This document shows positions 42,718-50,911 of a stretch of DNA of 64,000 nucleotides, piece by piece. Below the pieces are notes generated by a model that saw nothing but the letters and a program-made list of their open reading frames with translations, had not been told where the DNA came from and searched no databases. Location: positions 4,413 through 68,412 of the forward strand of contig DASUFP010000023.1 of NCBI GenBank assembly GCA_036274495.1, read 5' to 3'. The translations under genes and the position numbers were made by a program. The first letter of the stretch is position 1; each line of letters begins with the position of its first letter. Source of the DNA: DASUFP01 sp036274495. GTDB taxonomy: Bacteria; Bacteroidota; Bacteroidia; AKYH767-A; OLB10.

Positions 42718-44583
42718 TTAGCGCCCCATATGGACCATTAAAACGGAGATATCAGCAGGAGAAACCCCACTAATTCTGGATGCCTGACCCAGTGTCTGGG
42801 GCCTGACTTTAGTGAGTTTCTGACGGGCTTCATTGGAGAGCGATTTGATGGAGGAGTAGTCGTAGTTTTCGTCTAAAGTAATGTTTTCCAGCTTATTAAC
42901 ACGCTCAACTTGTTCCTGTTCCTTATCAATATACCCCTGGTATTTCATCACAATTTCGGCCTGTTCCGCGGTTTCACGTTTCACCAATTGGAGCTTTTCA
43001 GCCAGCTCAGGAACCGCAGCGGCTATGTCGGCTAATCCTACCTGCGGACGTCCTATGAGACTGATAAGTTTCATCTTCTGCCGGATGGGCTCGGTACCTA
43101 ACGATTCGAGCAGGGGATTGATCGCTTCCGGAGTAATACTCTGATCGCGAAGCCATGAAATAAGTTCGCCTGAACCGGCCATCTTCTCCTCCACACGGGC
43201 CATCCGTTCGGCTGATGCCAGCCCCAGGTGGTAGCCAATGGAGGTAAGTCTGATATCGGCATTATCCTGCCGTAGAAGGGTCCTGAACTCGGCCCTCGAG
43301 GTGAACATTCTGTAGGGCTCATCCGTGCCTTTGGTAACCAGATCATCTATTAAAACACCTATGTAAGCATCAGAACGCTTTAAGACAAAAGGTGCTTTAT
43401 TGTTTAGTTTAAGATGCGCATTTATGCCTGCCATTAACCCCTGACAGGCCGCCTCCTCGTAACCTGTAGTGCCATTGATTTGTCCTGCAAAGTACAGATT
43501 TTCAATAAGTTTCGTTTCCAGCGTAAGGTGAAGCTGAACGGGCGGGAAATAATCGTATTCAATGGCATATCCGGGGCGGAACATTTTTACGTTCTCAAAT
43601 CCCGGTATAAGTCTAAGTGCTTTATACTGAACGTCTTCCGGCAATGAAGAGGAGAATCCGTTGACATAGATTTCCACCGTATTCCACCCCTCTGGCTCAA
43701 CAAAAAGCTGATGCCTTTCGCGCTCGGCAAAACGGGATATTTTGTCCTCTATTGAGGGGCAGTAGCGGGGTCCCAGTCCCTGGATACGCCCTGTAAACAT
43801 AGGCGACTGTTCGAAGCCGGTGCGTAAAATTTCATGTACGGCTTCGTTGGTATAGGTAATGTAACAGCTTCGCTGTTTTTCGAGTTTGGGAGTATCGGTA
43901 AATGAAAATTTTCCCGGGTCATCGTCCCCCGGCTGTTCCTCCATTTTCGAAAAGTCCAGTGACCGGCCGTCCACCCGTGGCGGTGTGCCTGTTTTCATGC
44001 GGCCGCTTTCGAAACCCAACTCCTGCAGTTGTTCGGTAATACCGGTAGCCGCTTTTTCACCGGTTCGTCCTCCGCCAAAGCGCTTCTCACCAATATGAAT
44101 CAATCCGTTCAAAAAGGTACCATTGGTAAGTATCACCGACTTAGCCCTGAACTCAATGCCCATTGAGGTACGTACACCGGTAATTTTACCCTCTTCAATA
44201 AGCAGCGCGTTAACCATATCCTGCCAGAAATCCACATTTGGTGTTTGTTCCAGCATCATGCGCCATTCTTCGGCAAACCGCATCCTGTCGTTTTGGCTCC
44301 TGGGGCTCCACATTGCAGGACCCTTGGAGCGGTTCAGCATCCTGAACTGGATCATTGAACGGTCGCTGACGATTCCGGAATAACCTCCAAGTGCATCAAT
44401 TTCACGAACAATCTGTCCTTTGGCAATGCCCCCCATGGCAGGGTTACACGACATCTGGGCAATGGTCTGCATGTTCATGGTCACAAGCAATACCCTTGAA
44501 CCCATGTTGGCAGCGGCAGCAGCGGCTTCGCATCCGGCATGACCGGCACCAACCACTATAATATCGTAGGACGGATAGTTCAT
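42718..44583 (-). CDS. mnmG: tRNA uridine-5-carboxymethylaminomethyl modification enzyme MnmG (GidA)
   Basis: MnmG, with MnmE, installs the carboxymethylaminomethyl group on wobble U34 of certain tRNAs using FAD and folate. The 621-residue protein is full-length: the FAD-binding Rossmann motif DIIVVGAGHAGCEAAAAA at residues 6-23, MSCNPAMGGIAKGQ, GTFLNGLIHIG, LGPRYCPSIEDKI, GQINGTTGYEEAACQG and the C-terminal helical domain ending VLMVHMGR. It lies upstream of a methyltransferase gene. An exact TTTCACGTGAAA site sits 12 bases upstream of its ATG. mnmE is not in the window. Confidence 0.97.
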   Translation of the reverse strand: MNYPSYDIIVVGAGHAGCEAAAAAANMGSRVLLVTMNMQTIAQMSCNPAMGGIAKGQIVREIDALGGYSGIVSDRSMIQFRMLNRSKGPAMWSPRSQNDRMRFAEEWRMMLEQTPNVDFWQDMVNALLIEEGKITGVRTSMGIEFRAKSVILTNGTFLNGLIHIGEKRFGGGRTGEKAATGITEQLQELGFESGRMKTGTPPRVDGRSLDFSKMEEQPGDDDPGKFSFTDTPKLEKQRSCYITYTNEAVHEILRTGFEQSPMFTGRIQGLGPRYCPSIEDKISRFAERERHQLFVEPEGWNTVEIYVNGFSSSLPEDVQYKALRLIPGFENVKMFRPGYAIEYDYFPPVQLHLTLETKLIENLYFAGQINGTTGYEEAACQGLMAGINAHLKLNNKAPFVLKRSDAYIGVLIDDLVTKGTDEPYRMFTSRAEFRTLLRQDNADIRLTSIGYHLGLASAERMARVEEKMAGSGELISWLRDQSITPEAINPLLESLGTEPIRQKMKLISLIGRPQVGLADIAAAVPELAEKLQLVKRETAEQAEIVMKYQGYIDKEQEQVERVNKLENITLDENYDYSSIKSLSNEARQKLTKVRPQTLGQASRISGVSPADISVLMVHMGR

Positions 44584-44592
44584 ATCTTGTTA

Positions 44593-44608
44593 GTTTTCAC
44601 GTGAAAAA
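44593..44608. promoter_or_regulatory. parS: parS-like site 4
   Basis: The exact 12-base core TTTCACGTGAAA (44595-44606) lies in the mnmG leader, just before the start codon. Over 16 bases it matches the ParB consensus at 13 positions. Confidence 0.65.
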
Positions 44609-44723
44609 CACGTTAAGTAATTGATATACAAATGTTTATTTGTTATCAACAGCCGTGTAAAACCGTGAAAAAGGGGTGTAAAGATACAGAATAATCCGAC
44701 TGTATTATGTAAACGACTGAATA

Positions 44724-44742
44724 ATAGTTAATTAATAACTAT
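44724..44742. repeat. AT-rich inverted repeat upstream of mnmG
   Basis: ATAGTTA and TAACTAT are seven-base arms around ATTAA. On the minus strand a TATCTTTA (44679-44686) closer to mnmG may be its -7 element with one mismatch. Confidence 0.35.
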
Positions 44743-44781
44743 GGACGCTGATCCCGGAAACTGCAGGAAATAGATTCAGCT

Positions 44782-45726
44782 TCAATGTTTGACTTTATTG
44801 ACCCTGGTCTCATCACCAAACATAAAAGTTATACCACCATTGAATGTTTGTCGGTACCAATCGGTGTACTTTGATGCAACCGGCAGCGCACCCGAGTATT
44901 GCATAAACATTCTGAAAACACGTCCGCCAAATGCAAATCGAACAGCAGGGTTAAATGAAAAAACGGTTTTGCTGTAATCGGGAACATAGCTTTGGTGATT
45001 CGCATCTGCATCGCGATAAGTAAAAAGGTAACCATTCATTCGGGCAGTAACTGAGAATTCAATATTGTCGTTAAATAATCCGAAACCGGATTGCAAAAAA
45101 ACACTCGCATGTTTCCGGAAATCATCATAGGTTGCCTGAAAAGGAGTGTTATAATTATTGAAAGCCGTTTCATTTGACTGAACAGAGTAATGATTTTGGG
45201 TTTCGCCATATCGTGAGCCTGCATATACGTCGTACCGGAAATATTTATTTACAACCTTGTACCTTCCGTATGCCGCTTCAAAAAATGTGGAAGAACACTC
45301 ATTTTTTCTTGAGTAACCATAAATGCCATCAGTGGTATAATGTTGCCACACTCCGTTATAATCATAATCATCATAACTGGCATTAATATGAGTTTTTCCT
45401 GAAGCATCCGATTCAAAACTGCCTTTTCCGTATGCAAACATCAAAGCAGATTTATTAGTCAGTGCAACGGCAAGCTGACCCTCTGTAACCCTGCCTACCT
45501 CCAGTTGCACATTTGTTTGTCCTGCTCTCGAAAGCAAGGGAGAATAGGTCAGTTCGGGAGTCATTTTAAATTCCGAATTCTCATTGGTATATTCTATTGC
45601 TTCACTAACCTCCTGCTGGTTGTTTACCTGATAATTGTACGGACCGTAGTATTCGTAAGGATAACAACCGGGAAGTATTGCCGAAACGGTAGTCAATAGA
45701 ACCAGTAATTTAAGTGCCGCTTTCAT
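44782..45726 (-). CDS. Outer-membrane barrel-like lipoprotein of unknown function
   Basis: I do not recognise a named family for this 314-residue protein. A lipobox (ILPGC, Cys21) marks it as a lipoprotein, and the body is rich in alternating aromatic strands (VFSFNPAVRFAFGGRVFRMFMQYSGALPV) as in small outer-membrane beta-barrels, ending with NGGITFMFGDETRVNKVKH. There are many Tyr and Asn, common in Bacteroidota surface proteins. It lies alone between the mnmG leader and a divergent serine hydrolase gene. Confidence 0.6.
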   Translation of the reverse strand: MKAALKLLVLLTTVSAILPGCYPYEYYGPYNYQVNNQQEVSEAIEYTNENSEFKMTPELTYSPLLSRAGQTNVQLEVGRVTEGQLAVALTNKSALMFAYGKGSFESDASGKTHINASYDDYDYNGVWQHYTTDGIYGYSRKNECSSTFFEAAYGRYKVVNKYFRYDVYAGSRYGETQNHYSVQSNETAFNNYNTPFQATYDDFRKHASVFLQSGFGLFNDNIEFSVTARMNGYLFTYRDADANHQSYVPDYSKTVFSFNPAVRFAFGGRVFRMFMQYSGALPVASKYTDWYRQTFNGGITFMFGDETRVNKVKH

Positions 45727-45948
45727 GGTAGTTCTTTTTTGATTGAATCAAAGATATTTTATTGTGCCGGTGACTAAAAACGGATAAATGCTTCCCGATT
45801 TCCAACAGTTTCAAATTCCATTAACCGATTCAAAATAATCTCCAAAATCAGAGAATTTTGAGGATCATCCTATGCGTAGCACCGGGATTAGTAATTTTTA
45901 CTAAACTTTGTCACCGGTTATATTAATCCCTATCAAACAAATCTCCTC

Positions 45949-47547
45949 ATGAATAAGCCCCAAAACCGATGCTCCCTTTTGGTTGTCAGCCATTTCTTCG
46001 GCCTTCTGATTGGCATTTTGACCTTCGCGGGTGGCGCTACCGGCCAGCCGGTTACCACTGAGGGCATTGATACAATTGCGATAAATGCGTTAAAGGCATT
46101 TAATGTTCCGGGAATGGCTGTAGCGGTAGTGAAAGACGGGAAAGTAATTCATGCAAAAGGGTATGGGGTGCGGTCGCTGAATACACGGCAACCGGTAGAT
46201 GAAAAAACAATTTTCGGCATTGCTTCAAACAGCAAGGCGTTTACCGCCGCAGCCCTCGGCATGCTGATAGAGGAGGGCAAATTAAAATGGGATACAAAAG
46301 TCCGCGATATCATCCCCGAATTCAGGCTGTACGACCCGTATGTTACCGAAGAATTTACCATCCGTGATCTGTTAACGCACCGCAGCGGTCTAGGACTGGG
46401 TGCAGGAGACCTGATGTTTTTCCCCGACAGCAGCGACTTTATGCTGCACGACGTGTTGAATAATTTGCGCTTCCTGAAACCTGTTTCATCTTTCAGAAGC
46501 AAATTTGATTACGATAACAACATGTACATTATTGCCGGTGAAATTGTAAAACGGGTATCGGGAATGAAGTGGGAGGATTTTGTAGAGCAACGCATTTTTA
46601 AGCCGCTGGGAATGGATCGTACTGCCGGTTCCTTTGAGCGCCTTCCCGATAAATCGAATGTAATCGACGGACATGCTCCTGTCGATGGCAAAGTGCAGGT
46701 AATCCGGCGCAGTTCGTCGCAACTTTGGTTGTCGGCAGCCGGAGTCAATTCAAACATTGAGGACCTCAGCAAATGGATCATTACCCTGATGGCAGGCGGC
46801 AGTTACGGAGCGAAAGGAGAAAAAGAACTTTTTTCCAACTCCGTGATCCATGAAATGTGGAGTCCGCAAACGATTATCCCCTTAAGCGGCCCCGGTCCCT
46901 ATAACACCCATTTTTCAGCATATGGTCTCGGGTTTTTTCTGAGCGATGTAAACGGGTATTTACAGGCAACACATACGGGAGGTCTCGAAGGTATGGTGAC
47001 GCAAATAACCATGATTCCGGAATTAAAACTGGGCATTATTGTACTCACCAATCAGCAGGAGGGCGGCGCCTTTTCATCGGTAACCAATCAGATCAAAGAC
47101 AGCTACTTTGGTATAAAAGGCACCGACAGGGTAAAAGAGTATTCGGAGAGAAGAAATAAAGCGGTAAAAAATGCCACCGCCATTACCGACTCTGTGTGGA
47201 AGGATATAGGGATGGCCGCAAAATCCTCAAAAACGGTTCCCGGCCTCTCCAATTATATTGGTATTTACCGGGATGCCTGGCTTGGCACCGTTAACATCAG
47301 TATCATAAACGGTAAGCCCTGGTTTGCTTCCGTCAGGTCGCCAAAACTGACAGGGGAGTTATTTTACCTGCGCGCCAACACATTTGTGGTAAAGTGGAAC
47401 GACAGAAGTATGGATGCCGATGCCTATGTGATGTTTGAGCTGGACGAGACCGGCAAGGCGCAACATATTACCATGAAACCGGTATCGCCGCTAACGGACT
47501 TCAGCTACGATTTTCAGGACCTCTATTTTACCCGTCATACGGAATAA
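45949..47547 (+). CDS. Exported serine hydrolase, class C beta-lactamase/penicillin-binding family
   Basis: The 532-residue protein has an N-terminal signal segment (FGLLIGILTFAGGATGQ) and a class C beta-lactamase-like domain: VVKDGKVIHAKGYG, the nucleophile motif SNSK (SxxK) in GIASNSKAFTAAALG, YDNN as the second motif (FDYDNNMYIIAGEIVKR) and HTGGLEG as the third (HxG). The C-terminal ~110 residues form a beta-rich DUF3471-like tail (NYIGIYRDAWLGTVNISI). The family includes esterases and DD-peptidases; resistance function is not implied. It precedes an M13 peptidase gene by 63 bases on the same strand. Confidence 0.88.
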   Translation: MNKPQNRCSLLVVSHFFGLLIGILTFAGGATGQPVTTEGIDTIAINALKAFNVPGMAVAVVKDGKVIHAKGYGVRSLNTRQPVDEKTIFGIASNSKAFTAAALGMLIEEGKLKWDTKVRDIIPEFRLYDPYVTEEFTIRDLLTHRSGLGLGAGDLMFFPDSSDFMLHDVLNNLRFLKPVSSFRSKFDYDNNMYIIAGEIVKRVSGMKWEDFVEQRIFKPLGMDRTAGSFERLPDKSNVIDGHAPVDGKVQVIRRSSSQLWLSAAGVNSNIEDLSKWIITLMAGGSYGAKGEKELFSNSVIHEMWSPQTIIPLSGPGPYNTHFSAYGLGFFLSDVNGYLQATHTGGLEGMVTQITMIPELKLGIIVLTNQQEGGAFSSVTNQIKDSYFGIKGTDRVKEYSERRNKAVKNATAITDSVWKDIGMAAKSSKTVPGLSNYIGIYRDAWLGTVNISIINGKPWFASVRSPKLTGELFYLRANTFVVKWNDRSMDADAYVMFELDETGKAQHITMKPVSPLTDFSYDFQDLYFTRHTE

Positions 47548-47581
47548 CATTTTCATGCGGGCAATTGCATTTCTTTCTGCC

Positions 47582-47589
47582 TACATTTG
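47582..47589 (+). promoter_or_regulatory. -7 element of the M13 peptidase gene (TACATTTG)
   Basis: TACATTTG is an exact TAnnTTTG, 22 bases before ATG 47611. A TTG at 47565-47567 is only 14 bases upstream, closer than usual. The element overlaps the TTG at 47587, so the longer start is unlikely. Confidence 0.5.
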
Positions 47590-47610
47590 CACTTCAACAT
47601 TCCAATTGCA

Positions 47611-49662
47611 ATGAAAAAAACGCTTCTGTTCTCTCTTGTGGCCGCCACTATTGTAATGGCGGTATCCTGTAAATCAAATAAAGAAAAAGAGGAGTCCGCC
47701 GCTCCTGATTTTCTGGCTTCCAACATCGACAGCACGATAAAGCCCGGCGACGACTTCTTTATGTTTGCCAACAACAACTGGTTCAAGAATCATCCGATAC
47801 CGGCCAGCGAAGCCTACAACGGACTTTGGCAGTTGATTCGTGACACCATCAATGCCCAGATTCATGATATCTGTGTTGAAGCCGCTTCCATGAAGGATGC
47901 GCCCGCCGGCAGCAACAAGCAGAAAATTGGCGATATGTTTTTCTCAGGCATGGACAGTACATCTATCAATGCTGCAGGCATTTCGGCGCTGAAGCCCGAA
48001 ATGGATATGATTGACGGCGTAAAAGATGCCGCCGGACTGGCCTCGGCAGCAGCAATGGTGCACAATGTTTCAAGTGCGCCGATGTTCGGACTGTATGTAG
48101 GACAGGATGATAAAATCAGCAGCAAGTATGCAATCTTTCTGATGCAGGGCGGATTAAGTTTGCCCGACAGAAGCTACTATTTTGATAAGGACGACAGAGC
48201 CGTTAAAGTGCGCGCTGCTTTTATGGATCACCTGCGCAATATGTTTGTGATAATGGGATATGATACTGCAAAGGCAGTTCGTTCGGCCGAAGGATTAATG
48301 AAGCTGGAAACAGCAATTGCAAAAACTTCCCGCAAACGTGAAGACACCCGCGATCCGCATCGCAATTACAACAAAATGGCGTTGCCTGCATTTGAAAAAA
48401 CAACGCCGGCCTTTAACTGGGAAATGTTTATAAGTGGCATCGGACTGAAAAATGCGGATACCGTAATTGTTGGTCAGCCTGAATTTTTTACCGCCCTCAA
48501 CGGGTACCTGAAAGCTACTCTGTTAGATACCTGGAAAGACTATCTGAAATTTCACCTGGTGCGCGGCCTGACTTCTTATCTGGATGATGCCACCTATAAG
48601 GAGGCTTTCAATTTTTATTCAACTACCTTGAGAGGAATTGAAGAGCCCCGTCCCCGCTGGAAGCGCGTTACCGATCAGACTAACAGTTCACTTGGCGAGT
48701 TAATCGGGCAAGTGTATGTGGATGAATACCTCCCTAAAGGCACAAAGGAAAAACTCACGGAAATCGGGACGCAGATTAAGGACGTTTATGCTGAGCGTAT
48801 CAAGAACCTCGACTGGATGAGTCCCGAAACAAAAGAGAAGGCCCTTAACAAACTTTCTACCATGGTAATGAAAGTGGGTTATCCCGATAAATGGAAAGAT
48901 CTTTCCACATTACAAACAGACCGTTCTTCGTATGTGCGCAACGTTATGAATGCCAACAAATGGGAGTTTGATTACATGCTCAATAAATTCGGCAAACCGG
49001 TCGACCGTACCGAATGGGATATGTATCCCCAAACATACAACGCATATTATAATCCGTCCAACAACGAAATTGTAGTTCCGGGATGTAATATTATTGTTCC
49101 CGGTTACGAGCGTGTGCTTGCTGATGACGCCATACTCTATTCAATTATTGGCGGCTCGACATTCGGACATGAAATCACTCATGGTTTTGATGATCAGGGA
49201 AGCAAATACGATGAGAAGGGAAATCTTGAAAACTGGTGGACACCTGAAGACAGCACACGCTTTTTTGCTAAAACGCGTATGGTTGTTGATCAGTTCAGCC
49301 AGTACATCGCGGTTGACAGTCTTCACATCAACGGAGAAATGACGCAGGGTGAGAACATTGCCGACATTGGCGGAATAATGATGGGTTACGAAGCATTTAA
49401 GAAAACCGCGCAGTACAAAAATCACGAAATCATCGGCGGACTGACACCTGATCAGCGATTTTTCCTGGGATATGCCCTTGCATGGATGATTAATATGCGT
49501 CCTGAATCGGTTGCCAACCAGGTGCGAAGCGATGTGCATTCGCCTGCCAAGTTCAGGGTAATAGGACCTTTGGCAAACATGAAAGCATTTCATGAGACGT
49601 TTGACATTAAGCCGGGCGACTTTATGTACCGCCCTGACAGCATGCTGGTAAACATCTGGTAA
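47611..49662 (+). CDS. M13-family (neprilysin-like) zinc metallopeptidase lipoprotein
   Basis: I chose ATG 47611 (MKKTLLFSLVAATIVMAVSC), which gives a lipoprotein signal with Cys at the lipobox. The 683-residue protein has the M13 N-terminal domain (PGDDFFMFANNNWF), NAYYNPSNNEIVVPG, the zinc motif HEITH at residues 520-524 with catalytic Glu521, and the third ligand Glu581 in GENIADIGG. Family members cut peptides shorter than about 40 residues. It would act in the periplasm or at the cell surface, anchored by lipid. A strong terminator follows. Confidence 0.94.
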   Translation: MKKTLLFSLVAATIVMAVSCKSNKEKEESAAPDFLASNIDSTIKPGDDFFMFANNNWFKNHPIPASEAYNGLWQLIRDTINAQIHDICVEAASMKDAPAGSNKQKIGDMFFSGMDSTSINAAGISALKPEMDMIDGVKDAAGLASAAAMVHNVSSAPMFGLYVGQDDKISSKYAIFLMQGGLSLPDRSYYFDKDDRAVKVRAAFMDHLRNMFVIMGYDTAKAVRSAEGLMKLETAIAKTSRKREDTRDPHRNYNKMALPAFEKTTPAFNWEMFISGIGLKNADTVIVGQPEFFTALNGYLKATLLDTWKDYLKFHLVRGLTSYLDDATYKEAFNFYSTTLRGIEEPRPRWKRVTDQTNSSLGELIGQVYVDEYLPKGTKEKLTEIGTQIKDVYAERIKNLDWMSPETKEKALNKLSTMVMKVGYPDKWKDLSTLQTDRSSYVRNVMNANKWEFDYMLNKFGKPVDRTEWDMYPQTYNAYYNPSNNEIVVPGCNIIVPGYERVLADDAILYSIIGGSTFGHEITHGFDDQGSKYDEKGNLENWWTPEDSTRFFAKTRMVVDQFSQYIAVDSLHINGEMTQGENIADIGGIMMGYEAFKKTAQYKNHEIIGGLTPDQRFFLGYALAWMINMRPESVANQVRSDVHSPAKFRVIGPLANMKAFHETFDIKPGDFMYRPDSMLVNIW

Positions 49663-49687
49663 CAGATACGGAAATACTTTAAAAACG

Positions 49688-49722
49688 AAACCGGTTCATG
49701 CGATAAGTATGAACCGGTTTTT
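49688..49722 (+). terminator. Intrinsic terminator between the M13 peptidase gene and ybeY
   Basis: A perfect 12-base stem (AAACCGGTTCAT/ATGAACCGGTTT) with a nine-base loop ends in five T. It also has an A run on the left side, so it could serve the convergent ybeY gene as well. Confidence 0.88.
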
Positions 49723-49749
49723 AGTTGTTATTGTTTTCGCCGATTAAAA

Positions 49750-50172
49750 TCATGGCCTGGCAGCCATACATTTTTCTTCTTTTTTACGCATGGTCTTAAT
49801 GTCGGCCTCAGTATGATCGTCGTACCCACACAGGTGCAGTAATCCATGTGCCATAACCCGGTGCAGTTCGTCGCTAAAGGGAACGCCGTATGATTTTGCA
49901 TTTATTTTTACTCTGGCAATGCTTATAAAGATATCGCCTCCCAGCACTTTTCCCTCTTCGGCATTTAAAGGAAACGTTATAATGTCGGTAAAGTAATCGT
50001 GTCCCAGGTATTTTTTATTCAGCTTACGCAGATAGGGATCGGAGCAAAAAACATAGTTGAGTTTTCCGATCTCCTTTTTTTCCATAGCGGCACAGCTGCT
50101 GAGCCATTTGCTGAGCATGCGCTTTTGCGGCAGGACAAAGCGGATTTTTTCTGAGAAAAACTCGAGTTCCAT
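49750..50172 (-). CDS. ybeY: Endoribonuclease YbeY, rRNA maturation factor
   Basis: YbeY is a single-strand metal-dependent endoribonuclease needed for 16S rRNA 3'-end maturation and ribosome quality control. The 140-residue protein has LNKKYLGHDYFTDIITFPL, GGDIFISIARV and the zinc motif HGLLHLCGYDDH. Length is normal. Its promoter probably lies in the 302-base gap upstream; the ATP-binding RsbW-like gene precedes it on the same strand. Confidence 0.95.
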   Translation of the reverse strand: MELEFFSEKIRFVLPQKRMLSKWLSSCAAMEKKEIGKLNYVFCSDPYLRKLNKKYLGHDYFTDIITFPLNAEEGKVLGGDIFISIARVKINAKSYGVPFSDELHRVMAHGLLHLCGYDDHTEADIKTMRKKEEKCMAARP

Positions 50173-50474
50173 AATAGAGTTAGTAAAAATATAAAAAGAT
50201 TTAAAACGACAAAATCAGAAAAATTCAATTTTTACCGGCTTACAGCCTTTTATGAAACAGATATATTTTATCTATATCCTTTCGATAAGTAATGTATGTC
50301 TTAGCCTCGAAATGGGGGCGTGAAATACCTCATGAGATAACAGGATAGTACATTTGAATGTTAGGGTTGCAAAAGGAATTTTGCCCGCAGGCAACTGTAA
50401 AATTTCGAATAATAATTAACCGCCCGGCGGCTGAATTAATTTAAAAAAAAAGATGAAAAAGGCACAATGGTTTC
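50173..50474. other. 302-base non-coding gap between the RsbW-like gene and ybeY
   Basis: No ORF or RNA gene is supported. The part next to ybeY is AT-rich and should hold its leader. A short hairpin TTGCC-CGCA-GGCAA lies near 50380-50394. I see no exact TAnnTTTG on the minus strand. Confidence 0.4.
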
Positions 50475-50909
50475 TTAAGCCATCATATCGTTGTGTGTTT
50501 TGAAATACAATTCAACAACACGTCCGTTATCAGAAAATATAACCTGATCGGCCAGGTGCTTCATCAGGAATACGCCGCGTCCTGTAGGTTTTTCAAGATT
50601 TTCAGGAGCTGTAGGATCGGGCAGGTTGTAATAATCAAAACCGCGGCCCTCATCTGAAACCGTAAAGCTGATGCGGTCGCCATCAACTTCGTACAGCACA
50701 CTTACCTGTTTGGTAGCATCAAGAGCATTGCCGTGCTGAATGGCATTGTTAACCGCTTCGGTAACGGCAACCAGAATATTGCCATAGGCATCTTCATGGA
50801 TATCGAATTCCTTTTTCAGGTCGTCGATTACCTTTTCAATGATATTTATGCTGTGTGGTTCGGAGGGAACTTGCAGAGATTGGGAGTACTTGGTAGAGGA
50901 GGTCATCAT
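50475..50909 (-). CDS. ATP-binding RsbW-like anti-sigma/serine kinase protein
   Basis: The 144-residue cytoplasmic protein is a stand-alone GHKL ATPase domain: LVAVTEAVNNAIQHGN (N box with the catalytic Asn), SDEGRGFDYYN (G1 box) and PTGRGVFLMKHLAD (G2 box). This is the layout of SpoIIAB/RsbW-type regulators, which bind a sigma factor or phosphorylate an anti-anti-sigma partner. No such partner is adjacent. It lies directly downstream of the DUF4175 gene (two bases) and upstream of ybeY, an order often seen in Bacteroidota. Confidence 0.88.
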   Translation of the reverse strand: MMTSSTKYSQSLQVPSEPHSINIIEKVIDDLKKEFDIHEDAYGNILVAVTEAVNNAIQHGNALDATKQVSVLYEVDGDRISFTVSDEGRGFDYYNLPDPTAPENLEKPTGRGVFLMKHLADQVIFSDNGRVVELYFKTHNDMMA

Positions 50910-50911
50910 CG

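Noticed and set aside
44584..44781. mnmG upstream region as the replication origin itself
   Set aside because: It is AT-rich with one TTATCAACA-like box and parS-like sites nearby, but there is no cluster of DnaA boxes and no dnaA gene in the window.
45949..47547. Serine hydrolase as an antibiotic resistance beta-lactamase
   Set aside because: The class C fold also covers many esterases and peptidases, and the extra C-terminal domain is typical of those.
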